Source: an uncultured Chryseobacterium sp. (GTDB lineage Bacteria > Bacteroidota > Bacteroidia > Flavobacteriales > Weeksellaceae). Taken from it: 49,962 bases of DNA. Below, one piece after another: positions 1-9,382 of the stretch. The notes under the pieces were generated by a model. The model ran no database searches. It was not told the origin of the DNA and saw nothing but the letters and a program-made list of their open reading frames with translations. The DNA lies in assembly GCA_913775525.1 (NCBI GenBank), contig CAJYLH010000015.1, positions 1-49,962 on the forward strand, in the 5' to 3' direction. Within the stretch, counting starts at the first letter, position 1; each line of letters starts with the position of its first letter. The translations under genes were made by a program, and so were the position numbers.

Positions 1-377
1 ATCTTTTTAATATTGAAAAGCATTTTGAGCAGATCACAGATTTTTTACATCAATCAGGCATTCCATTGGATGGTCTTTTCCTGAATTTTGATGCAGGATT
101 TGATGCTGAAAATTTACGTAAGAAAGCTTTGGAGTTGGGAATAATAGCCAATATTGCTCCTAATAAAAGAAACTCAGATACGCTTAACAATCATTATTTT
201 GATCATCAATTATACAAAGAACGATATGCTATCGAAAGAACAAATGCCTGGCTGGATAGCTTCAGATCAATACTTAACAGGTTTGACACTTCAATAACAA
301 GCTGGACAGGGTTTAATTATTTAGCGTTCATGGTGATTGCTTTGAGAAAATTTCAAAAAATAAAGTCGAGATGAGTT
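1..377 (+). mobile_element. Partial insertion sequence, left copy (3' part)
   Basis: This is the 3' part of a DDE-transposase insertion sequence; its 5' part lies outside the window. The inner end is defined by comparison with the inverted copy at 49838-49962: the two are identical over 125 bases (253-377 here) and diverge directly after GAGATGAGTT at 377. The transposase stop codon lies only 3 bases from this end, as is common in compact IS elements. Terminal inverted repeats and target duplications cannot be checked because the outer end is not visible. Confidence 0.85.
3..374 (+). CDS. IS4/IS5-superfamily (DDE) transposase, C-terminal part
   Basis: The frame is open from the window edge, so the gene starts upstream of base 1; the in-frame TTG at 66 is not a real start. 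Two transposase hallmarks are visible: an FDAGFD motif holding the second catalytic aspartate, and a C-terminal YKERYAIER stretch fitting the Y(2)R(3)E signature with the catalytic glutamate. The tail (WTGFNYLAFMVIALRK) resembles IS5-type transposases. A second, shorter fragment of the same gene is at the other end of the window in inverted orientation. Assignment to IS5 rather than another IS4-related family is from motif memory only. Confidence 0.8.
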   Translation, partial: LFNIEKHFEQITDFLHQSGIPLDGLFLNFDAGFDAENLRKKALELGIIANIAPNKRNSDTLNNHYFDHQLYKERYAIERTNAWLDSFRSILNRFDTSITSWTGFNYLAFMVIALRKFQKIKSR

Positions 378-497
378 AATTTCTATTTAATAGATTAAAA
401 TTAAGTTTGCATTATAAATTTGATTAATCCAAAATAAAAATTTACTTCAAAAAATAGAAATTTTCTTATTCTCACCACTTTTCGTATTCTTAACCAC

Positions 498-648
498 AAT
501 TCCCCTCGTCGGAGGGGTGGATACGGCCAAAGGCCGGAGACGGGGTGGTTATTGAGCAAGAATATAGGTTAAATCAAGGCAACAACATGAAACCACCCTG
601 TCAAAAATTCTTTGAATTTTCGCCACCCCTTCGTGCCGGAGGGAAATT
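498..648. repeat. Inverted pair of C-rich hairpin repeats (family C)
   Basis: Two copies of an approximately 55-base repeat face each other at 498-550 (reverse orientation) and 590-648. Both share the outer blocks AACCACCCCGTC (with CCCTG in the second copy) and CCACCCCT plus a GGGGAATT-like end. The middle differs: CGGCC-TTT-GGCCG in the first, AAAATTC-TTT-GAATTTT in the second, so the hairpin and TTT loop are kept while the stem sequence is replaced. A third copy is at 8963-9022. The rest of the 375-806 gap is AT-rich; apart from the terminator at 767-792 I see nothing else in it. Confidence 0.75.
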
Positions 649-766
649 ATTATACCGCTGACTATTAAAATTTTAATTATCAACAAACTTTTGTGTCCTT
701 GACTTCATTAAACTTCTGCTTGTAATTGAAGAGGAAGTTTAGACAATTTAGAAATTACCAAAAGAA

Positions 767-792
767 AAACCACCGGAAAAATCCGATGGTTT
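767..792 (-). terminator. Rho-independent terminator after the GH115 gene
   Basis: On the minus strand AAACCATCGGA and TCCGGTGGTTT pair as an 11-bp stem with one U-G wobble around a TTTT loop, followed by a T-rich run. It lies 14 bases past the GH115 stop codon and would end the long minus-strand enzyme transcript. No other gene reaches this point. Confidence 0.85.
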
Positions 793-806
793 AAAAGGTA
801 AAAAAA

Positions 807-3335
807 TTATTTTCCAGTGTAATCACTTTCCGGGGCACCAAGATAGCTTGGTTTCAGTCCGCCGGTATCGATCAGGATTTTCTCCAGGACGATTCCCGGT
901 TCCAGCACCCTGAACCGCAGCGTATGCTTTCCGGGCTGTGCAATCTGGTGTTTGGTCATCGATCGGATGATGTGTTCAGATTGCCATCTTCCCAATTCTC
1001 CTTTGTAATGGCCGTTGAAATTCACCACCTGCGGTGCCTGTCCATCGAATGAGATTTCGTAGCGCAGACCTTTGTTGTGGTTAAAATTCAACGTCGGAGC
1101 CAGCAGCAACTGGACTTCAAATTCACCTTTGGATTCGAAATTCATATCGTATTCCAGATACACATTTTCGTCAGCTTTCGGATAAGCATTTTGCGGAAAA
1201 GTCGTTACGCCGGATTTGGTTTTTCCGAAATCGGGAATGACTTCCCAATGGATACGATCCGAATTATGCATCCGGGCAAAATGTTCCGCTTCTATCGAAA
1301 CATAGCCGTTCTTCTCCTGAAAAACCTTTTCCTTCGGAATATCCACTTCAGAAACGTAGGTTACTTCAGGCATGATATTTTCCTTTCCGTCGGCCCAGGT
1401 TTTGTAACCGATCCGCATCTGGTCCATCATGTGCTGCCATTTTCCGCCGGCCAGCACATTGTTGTAATAGTTGTCCAGCTCAGCATTTCTTTCAAAACAC
1501 TGTTTTACCTGATCGGCATATTGATTGGCCTCAGTATCTTTTTTAGCAGCCAGTTCCCTGTTTTTGGCAACGGCATAATACATTTCGTACAGGTTGCTGC
1601 AAGCGTCAATCGGATATAATACCAGTTGGTAATAGGCATCCTGATATTCCGCCGGAATGTCCTGTTTCAAACGCAATGCTTTTAATGCCAAAGCACGGTA
1701 ATCATTGAGAACCGTTTCAAATTCGTTGTAATTCTCGAGGCTGTAGGTTTTCCAGTTCAGGTTTTCAGGCGTTACCCTGCGGTTGTATTTTGCGTAAGTA
1801 TTGATCATTTCCGCAATTTCTTTCGCGTGTTTTTCGCCGAACTGCTGAGCCGACCATTTTTCGGTATACTGGAACAGGTTATTGGCATTGAACTGTTTTG
1901 GGTTCCAGGCCATGTCCAGGAAAAAGCTGATTGGGAATTCCATCGGTTTCAAGTCACCGACATTCACAACCCAGACCTTATCCACTTTATGCTCGTAAGA
2001 AAGGTTCATCTGCTCCCAGACACGCTGGATCGGACTGATGTTGATCCATTTGGAATTTCTCGGTCCGCCCACATAATCGAAGTGGTAATACATTCCGTAA
2101 CCGCCTTTGTGTAGTGGTTTTGACAGGTCCGGAAGTTTTCTCACGTTGCCCCAGTTGTCGTCGCAGAACAGCAGAATCACATCATCAGGAACACGCATTC
2201 CTTTGTCGTAATAATCCTGAACTTCTTTATACAGAGCCCAGACCTGCGGTGTTCTCTCCGGTTTTTTCCCGGTGACATCGGCAATGATCTTCCGCTGGTC
2301 TTTCACGATTTTTTCCAGCAGGGCAATATTGGTACCCTCTCCCATCGCCTCATCACCGTCGCCGCGCATTCCGACGGTGACCAGCTTTTCCCAGTTTTTG
2401 CTTCTTTCCATCCCGGATCTCCAGAATTTCTTCAGGACATCGGCATTTTTAGCATAATCCCAGACATTCGGGAGGTTGTTTCTCTTGATGTACCGGTGCC
2501 AGTCGGTCTGTGCCAGTGCCATCGGTTCGTGATGCGAAGTTCCCATGACGATTCCCATTTCATCAGCCAAAGGACCGCTCAGTGCATCGTCGTCATAAAA
2601 CGCTTTCCCCCACATCGCCGGCCAGATGTAGTTTCCTTTCATCCGCAGGATCAGTTCAAAAACTTTCTCGTAAAATTTGGAATTGATACCGCCGAAAGTT
2701 GCTCTTGCCCAGCTTCCCAGGGAAGGTTCTTCATCATTCAGGAAAATTCCGCGGTATTCCACGGCAGGTTCTCCGTCGGTATAGATTCCTTTTTTAAAGT
2801 AAATATTTTCCTTTTTCTCAACCGGAACATCTGCCCAGTAATACCAGGGTGAAACGCCGATCTGCTGCGACATTTCGTAGATTCCGTAAATCGTTCCCCG
2901 TTTGTCGCTTCCGGCAATGACAACCGCTTCGGAAACACCGGGAAACGGATTGCTTATGTTTTGAATGATAAATTTCTCATTTTTTCCCATTAGGGATTTT
3001 CCGTCAATTTTCTTTTGCTTAATTAAAGCATCGATGGCCTTGCTCTTACCAGCCTCGCCGATGATGATCAGCATTCCGTTGACCCCGGAATTCTGGGAAA
3101 TGAGATGGGGCTGAATGCCGGTAACTTTCTGGAAATCGGACTGAAGGTTCGCCACTGCACGGAGAATCCCTTTGTCCGAATCGCTGTCCGAGAACAGTGT
3201 CAGCCCTGAATTACCCTCTTTCAACACCACCGAATTTTCGGTCTTCACAACAGAAATAAACGGGTCGGCGGCTTTCACCATGGTTGTAAAAACCAAAGTG
3301 ACCAAAAGAGAAAAATAATTGAATATCGTCTTCAT
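807..3335 (-). CDS. GH115 xylan alpha-1,2-glucuronidase
   Basis: Predicted to remove glucuronic acid or 4-O-methylglucuronic acid from the O2 of backbone xylose, including internal residues, which is the activity of characterised GH115 enzymes. An N-terminal signal peptide (residues 1-22, ending VKA-AD) sends it out of the cytoplasm. The body carries GH115 landmarks: GSDKRGTIYGIYE near residue 142, WYYWADVPV, YRGIFLNDEEP near 196, and NYIWPAMWG with GTSHHEP just after. The last 150 residues form the GH115 C-terminal beta-sandwich. Length (842 aa) is normal for the family. It is the last gene of the enzyme block, 47 bases after the acetylesterase gene. The released uronic acid fits the glucuronate pathway at 26-33 kb. 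Confidence 0.95.
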   Translation of the reverse strand: MKTIFNYFSLLVTLVFTTMVKAADPFISVVKTENSVVLKEGNSGLTLFSDSDSDKGILRAVANLQSDFQKVTGIQPHLISQNSGVNGMLIIIGEAGKSKAIDALIKQKKIDGKSLMGKNEKFIIQNISNPFPGVSEAVVIAGSDKRGTIYGIYEMSQQIGVSPWYYWADVPVEKKENIYFKKGIYTDGEPAVEYRGIFLNDEEPSLGSWARATFGGINSKFYEKVFELILRMKGNYIWPAMWGKAFYDDDALSGPLADEMGIVMGTSHHEPMALAQTDWHRYIKRNNLPNVWDYAKNADVLKKFWRSGMERSKNWEKLVTVGMRGDGDEAMGEGTNIALLEKIVKDQRKIIADVTGKKPERTPQVWALYKEVQDYYDKGMRVPDDVILLFCDDNWGNVRKLPDLSKPLHKGGYGMYYHFDYVGGPRNSKWINISPIQRVWEQMNLSYEHKVDKVWVVNVGDLKPMEFPISFFLDMAWNPKQFNANNLFQYTEKWSAQQFGEKHAKEIAEMINTYAKYNRRVTPENLNWKTYSLENYNEFETVLNDYRALALKALRLKQDIPAEYQDAYYQLVLYPIDACSNLYEMYYAVAKNRELAAKKDTEANQYADQVKQCFERNAELDNYYNNVLAGGKWQHMMDQMRIGYKTWADGKENIMPEVTYVSEVDIPKEKVFQEKNGYVSIEAEHFARMHNSDRIHWEVIPDFGKTKSGVTTFPQNAYPKADENVYLEYDMNFESKGEFEVQLLLAPTLNFNHNKGLRYEISFDGQAPQVVNFNGHYKGELGRWQSEHIIRSMTKHQIAQPGKHTLRFRVLEPGIVLEKILIDTGGLKPSYLGAPESDYTGK

Positions 3336-3382
3336 AATCGTTATTTTATCGTATTTATTTAATATTTAAGGTAAACCAAAAC

Positions 3383-5272
3383 TTACCATTCATCGGTTCT
3401 GAACGGCGATGCCAGCAGACCTTCTGCGTTTTCAAGATTCGCCTCTTCGGGATTGTTGCTCCATGCATACCGGACGGCCACCGGATTTTTGATTTCTTTG
3501 CTGCTGACAATTATTTTATTGCCTTTAATTTTGGCTTCGGCCCAGACAAATTTTTTATCGCTTCCGGCAATGGCAAAATGTTTCAATGCTCCGTTTTTGC
3601 TTTTCAATCCTTTTCCTATGTTGTCAAATGAAAGGATAATCGCTGAATTTTCTACTTTCATCGACCTGAAAACGGGGCCGCTGCTGACCAGCTTTTCACC
3701 ATACACCAGTTTGCGAGCAGCCAGGAACAGGCGTTTGGCCATATCTTTTTTATTAAGCGGATGAATATCATTCCACTCCCCGAGATCATAATTCACGCTC
3801 ATTGCCGTGTACGGAACCGTCTGTGAGGTTTTAAACTGGGCTTCACGGATCCCCGCCCATCCGCTTGGTTCGTTGGGATCGCTTGTTTTTTCCATAAAGT
3901 TGGGAAGCTGAACCAATAAAAACGGCATCCGGTCCCATTGAAATACTTCCCGCCAGTTTTCAATCAGATTTTTCAGTAAACCGGCATAGTTTTCAGACTG
4001 ACCGGCGTTGCTTTCCCCCTGGTACCAGATAGCTCCCCTGACTTTGTAGTCGCGGACCGGGTAAATCATCCCGTTGTACAATCCGGAAGGCGTATTCCGC
4101 AGGTTTTTCAGCTTTGATTTATAATCTTCATCCTTACTCATATCCCGGCCGATGTTGTATTTCCACTCGCCCGTTAGATCAACGACGACTCCGTCTCCTA
4201 CGATCTTATAAGGCTTATCGCCGACGAATTCACCGTTCCCGAAGTTGGACGTCAGCTGGATCGCAATGGTATTTTTCCCCTGTTTCAATATTCCGCCGGG
4301 AATATCATATTTCCTTGGCGGATATGTGTATGAGGTGGCGCCTACGAATTTGCCGTTGACGAAAACCGAATCGCTGTCGACCATGACGCCCAGGTACAGC
4401 CGGGCAAACTTCCCGTCCATAGAAGCCGGAAGTTCAAAATTTTTCCTGAACCAAACGGTACCTTTGGCCTGGATGCCGTTGTCTTTCCACCTTCCGGGAA
4501 CTTTTGCTTTTTTCCAGTCTGCGTCGTTAAAATCCTTCTGATTCCAAAGATTCCTTCCTTTGTCGAGTTTTGAGGAATTGAGTGCAGCCAATGCCTGCTT
4601 GTCAATCAGGTCATTGGGAAAATCCTTCAGATGCTCCTGGCTGATCCAACTCTGAATGGCCGAACCGCCCAGACTGGAAACCAGCATTCCCTGCGGAATT
4701 TTGGTATGTTCATACGCTTCCAGCGCGTAAAAATAAGCAAAAGCGGTCCAGTTCATCACTTCCGAAGCCGTTCCGGTGAACCATTTTCCACCGGGTGCGA
4801 TGTTCTCCTGAACGGATTCTACATTGTTCTGAGTAGGGACTTTGAAGTACCTGATTTTATTGAAATCCGAAACATTGATTTCCGGGAAACGGTCGGTTAG
4901 CCGGGCAATAGGCGTTTCCATATTGGATTGTCCCGAAGCGAGCCAGACATCGCCCACCAGGATATCCCGGATCGTAATTTCATTGATTTCCATTACGAAC
5001 GGACCACCTGCTTTTTGCGGTTTCAACTGTACAGACCATTTCCCGTTCTTATCCGGCGAAGTATTGTAGGTTTCATTACGGAACCTAATGGTAATGTTTT
5101 CGCCCTGATCCGCCCAGCCCCAGATTTTTAGCTCTACATCACGCTGCAGAACCATTTTATCACTGACCAGATCCGGGAGTTTTATTTTTCCGAACGAGAG
5201 CTGATAACTGAAAAAAGCCATCAGGAAGAGTATTTTAAAAATCATGGACGGCCTGAAATATCCGGTTTTCAT
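3383..5272 (-). CDS. Sialate O-acetylesterase-like (SGNH) carbohydrate acetylesterase
   Basis: A secreted SGNH-fold esterase of the SASA / CE6-like group, expected here to deacetylate xylan or xylo-oligosaccharides. A signal peptide covers roughly residues 1-28. The nucleophile block is ASGQSNME near residue 112, the third block GAIWYQGESNAG near 412, and the catalytic Asp/His pair lies in NDIHPLNK near 505. Between the first and second parts (about residues 240-360) sits a galactose-binding-like beta-sandwich with WFRKNFELP and VFVNGKFVG, the usual insert of Bacteroidota members. It is followed after 47 bases by GH115 and preceded after 32 bases by GH97. Sialate specificity is unlikely in this context; acetyl-xylan is inferred from neighbours, not from residues. 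Confidence 0.85.
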   Translation of the reverse strand: MKTGYFRPSMIFKILFLMAFFSYQLSFGKIKLPDLVSDKMVLQRDVELKIWGWADQGENITIRFRNETYNTSPDKNGKWSVQLKPQKAGGPFVMEINEITIRDILVGDVWLASGQSNMETPIARLTDRFPEINVSDFNKIRYFKVPTQNNVESVQENIAPGGKWFTGTASEVMNWTAFAYFYALEAYEHTKIPQGMLVSSLGGSAIQSWISQEHLKDFPNDLIDKQALAALNSSKLDKGRNLWNQKDFNDADWKKAKVPGRWKDNGIQAKGTVWFRKNFELPASMDGKFARLYLGVMVDSDSVFVNGKFVGATSYTYPPRKYDIPGGILKQGKNTIAIQLTSNFGNGEFVGDKPYKIVGDGVVVDLTGEWKYNIGRDMSKDEDYKSKLKNLRNTPSGLYNGMIYPVRDYKVRGAIWYQGESNAGQSENYAGLLKNLIENWREVFQWDRMPFLLVQLPNFMEKTSDPNEPSGWAGIREAQFKTSQTVPYTAMSVNYDLGEWNDIHPLNKKDMAKRLFLAARKLVYGEKLVSSGPVFRSMKVENSAIILSFDNIGKGLKSKNGALKHFAIAGSDKKFVWAEAKIKGNKIIVSSKEIKNPVAVRYAWSNNPEEANLENAEGLLASPFRTDEW

Positions 5273-5304
5273 TTTTAAGATTTATTTTAAGTTATAAATC
5301 AGGA

Positions 5305-7245
5305 TTAATGAATAACAAATCCGCCTTTGGACTGGATTTCTATTTTTAATTCCCCGTTTTTATTGATGGTCACGGATTTCTCTGAAGTCATTCCTTTTGA
5401 GTCATCATTGATGAGTTTTACCGTCTTTCCGGCCAACATCGGAAGTTTCAGCGTTAATTTCTGAGCGTTGTTTTCAGCATTGACGCCGGCAACATACCAT
5501 TGGTCCTGATGCCTTCTGGCAATAACGGAATATTTCCCGGGATAGCCGTCGATGAAAACCGTTTCGTCCCACAAGGTCGGGATTTCCCTCATAAAATCAA
5601 GCTCGAACTTAGGCGCATCTTCCAGGTTGTTCGGCATCACGGCAAACATCTGAACCGGGTTCTGGAATAATACTGCCGTGGCCAACTGGAAGCCGTCGGT
5701 CGTGTAGCGTTTGTTTTTCTCTTTATTAGATTTGGTTAAATACTTGTTCAGGAAAGTTCCGCCGAATTCCATGCTTCCAACCGTATTTCGGATAAACGGA
5801 TGCAACGCCGCAAAAAAGGCTTCCTGCTTACGGACATCTTCTGAAAAATACAGCATTTCGGAAGCCAGAACGGCTTCACTTCCGGCGTAATTCGGGTACA
5901 TGACTTCCCAGCCTCTCGGTAAAGTGGCCCCGTGGAAAATGATGGTAATACCGAAATCGTTGGCATCGGAAAGGATATCTTCATACAAGCGCATCGTTTC
6001 CTGTTTATCACCACCAAAGAAATCCACTTTCAGTCCTTTGATACCGATTTCTTTCAGCCATTTCATTTCTTTTTTACGTTCGATGGCAGAGCTCATTTTA
6101 TTCCTCGGACCCATCGGTGCATCATTCGCCGCTCCGTTGGAGTTGTACCAAAGCATAACGCCTACGTTTTTAGATCGGGCATACTGAACCAATTCCCTCA
6201 TCCGTTCTTTACCGATATTTTTATCCCAAAGCGCGTCCATCAGGATAAACTGGTAGTTCATGGCTGCGGCCAGATCAATAAATTTTTTCTGGTCGTCGTA
6301 ATTCATGCTGTTGTCCTGCCACAGGATCCAGCTCCAGGTCGATTTTCCGAAGCCGTATTTTTGCGAAGGCGCATACATCGGCTCCACAACATCGAAAGGA
6401 ACGGTGGTTTCCACAATCGGTTTCAAGGATTCCCCAACGGTAATGGTTCTCCACGGTGTTGTTCCCGGCAGTGAAATGGCCGCACCGGTGCTTCCGAACC
6501 CATTGTTTTCCGCCATATTCGGGTACGCCACCTGGTAGAGATTTTTTTCGGATGTCGTATCGAGATGGGATGCGCAGTACAGGCTGTTCACACCGGTTTC
6601 AGACAGTAAAATCCAGCCGTTGTTCCCGATATGGAACAGTCCCGGGAAAACATAACCGTAATCCGCTTTTGTTCCCAGTTCCGCATCCGCTTTATAGCCG
6701 CTTTCATAGCTTGGGGCGGTTCTCGCGAAACCGGTCATCGGCTTCATCATCGGAGAAAGGAACGTTGTGGTTTGCGAAGGAAAACGGTATCCCGTTATTT
6801 CCGACTGTACCACAGCGCTTAAACGGTCTTTCATCGGCTGAAGATCATACCGGAAAGCGATGTTATTATTGCTCACCTGAAAATCTACACCAAGTTGGTA
6901 TTGGTCGGCATTGGTAAAATGAACGGCCAGGGTATTGGCGTTGTAAGCCACCTGAGATTTTTTGATTTTTTCGTTGGTGTAGGTTTTTGAGACCCGATCC
7001 GTTTTGCTGTCGGCAAATTTCAGGTTTTGGGAAAAATCGGATTCGTTGGTTATAAGGCCCAACGGGGATTTTTCCAGCATGGTTTTTCCCTGGAAGGTCA
7101 AGTTGTAAAGCGCTTTCCCGTTTTCCGAATAGACGCTCAGTTTCAGTTTTCCGTCAGGGCTCGAGACTTCGGCAACCTGCGCCGTTACGGTATTCATCAG
7201 GAGAATACCCAGGGTAAATGATAGTTTTAAAAAAAGTTTATTCAT
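5305..7245 (-). CDS. GH97 retaining alpha-galactosidase-like hydrolase
   Basis: Three-part GH97 protein: signal peptide (to about residue 22, TVTA-Q), N-terminal beta-supersandwich (about 25-290), catalytic TIM barrel (about 297-550) and C-terminal beta-sheet domain. An aspartate at residue 408 in GIKGLKVDFFGGD occupies the nucleophile position of the retaining GH97 enzymes (alpha-galactosidase type, as in Bacteroides thetaiotaomicron BT1871), whereas inverting SusB-type alpha-glucosidases use glutamates. This argues for alpha-galactosidase rather than starch activity. Only 2 bases separate it from the upstream GH43 gene, so the two are co-transcribed and perhaps translationally coupled. Galactose on the side chains of complex cereal xylans is the likely target; that is inference. 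Confidence 0.88.
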   Translation of the reverse strand: MNKLFLKLSFTLGILLMNTVTAQVAEVSSPDGKLKLSVYSENGKALYNLTFQGKTMLEKSPLGLITNESDFSQNLKFADSKTDRVSKTYTNEKIKKSQVAYNANTLAVHFTNADQYQLGVDFQVSNNNIAFRYDLQPMKDRLSAVVQSEITGYRFPSQTTTFLSPMMKPMTGFARTAPSYESGYKADAELGTKADYGYVFPGLFHIGNNGWILLSETGVNSLYCASHLDTTSEKNLYQVAYPNMAENNGFGSTGAAISLPGTTPWRTITVGESLKPIVETTVPFDVVEPMYAPSQKYGFGKSTWSWILWQDNSMNYDDQKKFIDLAAAMNYQFILMDALWDKNIGKERMRELVQYARSKNVGVMLWYNSNGAANDAPMGPRNKMSSAIERKKEMKWLKEIGIKGLKVDFFGGDKQETMRLYEDILSDANDFGITIIFHGATLPRGWEVMYPNYAGSEAVLASEMLYFSEDVRKQEAFFAALHPFIRNTVGSMEFGGTFLNKYLTKSNKEKNKRYTTDGFQLATAVLFQNPVQMFAVMPNNLEDAPKFELDFMREIPTLWDETVFIDGYPGKYSVIARRHQDQWYVAGVNAENNAQKLTLKLPMLAGKTVKLINDDSKGMTSEKSVTINKNGELKIEIQSKGGFVIH

Positions 7246-7247
7246 AA

Positions 7248-8624
7248 TCAGTTATTTTCAAGAAAAGTCCAGTAATCGAAAAACATCACATCCTTTGCTG
7301 CTTTCCCATTGAATATAAAATACAGGTCGTGAACCCCGGTGATTTTTTCTTTTAATTGGGTTTTCACGGTTTCCCAACGGTCGTCGCCTCCGGTGAGCGG
7401 AACTTTTATCGTGGCCACCACCGGTCCATTAAGGCTGTCCAGGTGAACATCCATCGTTACCTCGCTGTTGTGGGTGGTTCCGACCCTTGCGGAAAACGTC
7501 GCCGCTCCTTTTTTACCGAAATCCACATTTTTCACACTGGTGTAAGCACCGCTTTTTTTAGCCTTGACAAAAACACCGGCTTCTTTGTTCTGATAGGATT
7601 TCACGTTTTCCGACCAGGCGATGGTCTCAGCCTGGTTGAAGCGGTACGGATTCACGGAGGCAATAGCTTTGGTAATTCCATTCGTCATTTTGATAGGCGA
7701 AATGGATCCGTCTTTGTTGAATTCCAATTCCTGAACACTGACGGAACGGGTAAATCCGCTTCCGCCGGGCAATGCGCCGTTGTGATAGAAAAAGTAGGTT
7801 TTGCCTTTGAAATCAATCACTCCCGGGTGGTTGGTAAAGGATTTCCCTTCGGTGGGCATCACGATTCCGCCGTATTTCCACGGTCCCTGCGCGCTTTTGC
7901 TGGTGGAATAACCAATGAATTCAGGGAGCGGACCGCCCGGCCAGAAGAGATAGTACAGGTCTCTCCTTTTGTAGAGCCACGGTCCTTCCTCGTATTTGGT
8001 CGGTCTTTCCGGGTTTTCTTTTCCGTCCCTCTTGCCAAAGGATTCAGCGGTCATCGGAACCTCCACAATATCGCCGGAATAGGAAATCATATCCTGATTG
8101 AGTTTTACATATTTCAGCTTCGGGTTCCCCCAGTACATATGGGCCTGACCGTCATCATCCACAAAAATGGTCGGATCGATGTCGCCCCATTCGCTCTGTA
8201 CCAACGGTTTTCCCAGCGGGTCATGAAACGGCCCGAACGGACTGTCGCCCACTGCTACGCCGATCGCGCCTTTGTTATTGGTTTTGGACCACATCGGCAC
8301 ATACATAAAAAATTTGCCGTTTCTTTCCACACATTGTGCCGCCCAGGCATCCCGCTTGGCCCAATCGAAATCGTTATAGGAAAGAATGGTTCCATGATCG
8401 GTCCAGTTCACCATATCGTCGGTGGAATAGACTTTCCAGTCATTCATGGTAAACCAGGTAGAATCGTCTTCATCGTGGGTCGTATAGACGTACAGCCTGC
8501 CGTTATAGACCATCGGTGCCGGATCGGCGGTATAGTTGGTCTGAATGATGGGATTCTGGGCGAACAGGTTCGCTGAACATCCGATCAGGAGAAGACCGAG
8601 TATGGATTGTAGGGTCTTTTTCAT
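7248..8624 (-). CDS. GH43 arabinofuranosidase/xylosidase with C-terminal CBM6 (paralogue 1)
   Basis: Five-bladed GH43 propeller (about residues 22-320) plus a CBM6-like module (about 330-458, starting NQAETIAW). The three GH43 acidic residues are visible: Asp in TADPAPM (general base), Asp in DIDPTIF (pKa modulator) and Glu in EEGPWLY (general acid). The architecture matches arabinoxylan arabinofuranohydrolases of the XynD type, so cleavage of arabinose or xylose decorations is expected. The N-terminus has a lipobox (LLIGC, Cys16) but also a plausible signal peptidase I site at FAQ-N, so lipidation is uncertain. It is one of three close paralogues in the locus (others at 9383 and 12941). A 758-base repeat-rich gap lies upstream. 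Confidence 0.9.
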   Translation of the reverse strand: MKKTLQSILGLLLIGCSANLFAQNPIIQTNYTADPAPMVYNGRLYVYTTHDEDDSTWFTMNDWKVYSTDDMVNWTDHGTILSYNDFDWAKRDAWAAQCVERNGKFFMYVPMWSKTNNKGAIGVAVGDSPFGPFHDPLGKPLVQSEWGDIDPTIFVDDDGQAHMYWGNPKLKYVKLNQDMISYSGDIVEVPMTAESFGKRDGKENPERPTKYEEGPWLYKRRDLYYLFWPGGPLPEFIGYSTSKSAQGPWKYGGIVMPTEGKSFTNHPGVIDFKGKTYFFYHNGALPGGSGFTRSVSVQELEFNKDGSISPIKMTNGITKAIASVNPYRFNQAETIAWSENVKSYQNKEAGVFVKAKKSGAYTSVKNVDFGKKGAATFSARVGTTHNSEVTMDVHLDSLNGPVVATIKVPLTGGDDRWETVKTQLKEKITGVHDLYFIFNGKAAKDVMFFDYWTFLENN

Positions 8625-9382
8625 ATTTTCTATTTCATTTTTTTTGTTTGGGATATTTGAACACTATGCGCACTAAGTTTTATTTTAAAAATTGCATGTA
8701 TTTAGTTTCACAAAGCCGCTGAAGCTTATAAGAGCGTTTTACCATGGATCTAATGTGAAAATAATTGAAGTTTTTAACACATGAGGCACATTAGATTTTT
8801 TAGTTTTAATTATTGCGCATATTTTAGATCACATGAGATTAAAAAATCAAAAATTTTTAAAAGGTTTTGTGTACTTACTTAACATATCACATTCAACTTT
8901 ACTATGCAGCATCAATATCTTTTGTGGCTTTTGTGGTTAAATGTTCTCTTTTTGGTTTATTTAAACCACCCCGTCAAAAATTCTTTGAATTTTCGCCACC
9001 CCTCCGAGGGAGGGGAATTTTTATTCTGTTGATATTTGACAATTTACATTTCATTTTAATTTTCAACACATAAGGCACATTAGATTTTTTTAGTTTTAAT
9101 TATTGCGTATATTTTTAGAACACATCAGATTAAAAATCTTTGATTTTTAAAAACTTTGTGAGCTTGTTTAACGTATGACATACATCTTTAATAACCGCGT
9201 CACTAGCTTTTGTAGATTTTGTGGTTAAGATTTTTCTTTAATGGTTCAAGTCATCTTTTGGCTGCATTACTGAAAATCTTTGATTTTCTTCTTCTGTGAT
9301 CTAAAATATGCGCAGCGTGTAGAAATCTATCTCATGTATCTTATGTGTTAAAAATTTTGTTGATCAAATTCAGACGTTTCAT
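8625..9382. repeat. Repeat-filled intergenic gap with three degenerate copies of one element (R1-R3)
   Basis: No plausible gene is visible in this 758-base gap. R1 (about 8771-8958) and R2 (about 9061-9243) are direct copies sharing ACACATAAGGCACATTAGA-like, TTTTAATTATTGCG and CTTTTGTGG blocks. R3 (about 9271-9356) is a third, shorter copy in inverted orientation. The family-C repeat 8963-9022 sits between R1 and R2. Stretches such as AAAAATCTTTGATTTTT inside the copies are small palindromes. The gap separates two paralogous GH43-CBM6 genes and may mark an old duplication or insertion point. Confidence 0.7.
8963..9022 (+). repeat. C-rich hairpin repeat, family C, third copy
   Basis: Nearly identical to 590-648: AACCACCCCGTC, then the palindrome AAAATTC-TTT-GAATTTT, then CCACCCCTCC and a GGGGAATT end. 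It is located 8.3 kb from the other two copies and in the same orientation as the second. Confidence 0.75.

Noticed and set aside
3383-5272. Sialic acid esterase function
   Set aside because: The family name suggests it, but there is no sialidase or sialic acid pathway and the locus is for xylan.
5305-7245. SusB-type starch alpha-glucosidase identity for the GH97 gene
   Set aside because: D408 in KVDFF marks the retaining alpha-galactosidase type, and there are no starch genes nearby.
7356-8576. Open frame of about 400 codons on the plus strand opposite a GH43 gene
   Set aside because: It lies wholly antisense to a clear GH43-CBM6 gene, has no recognisable domain and a composition expected from the codon bias of the opposite strand.
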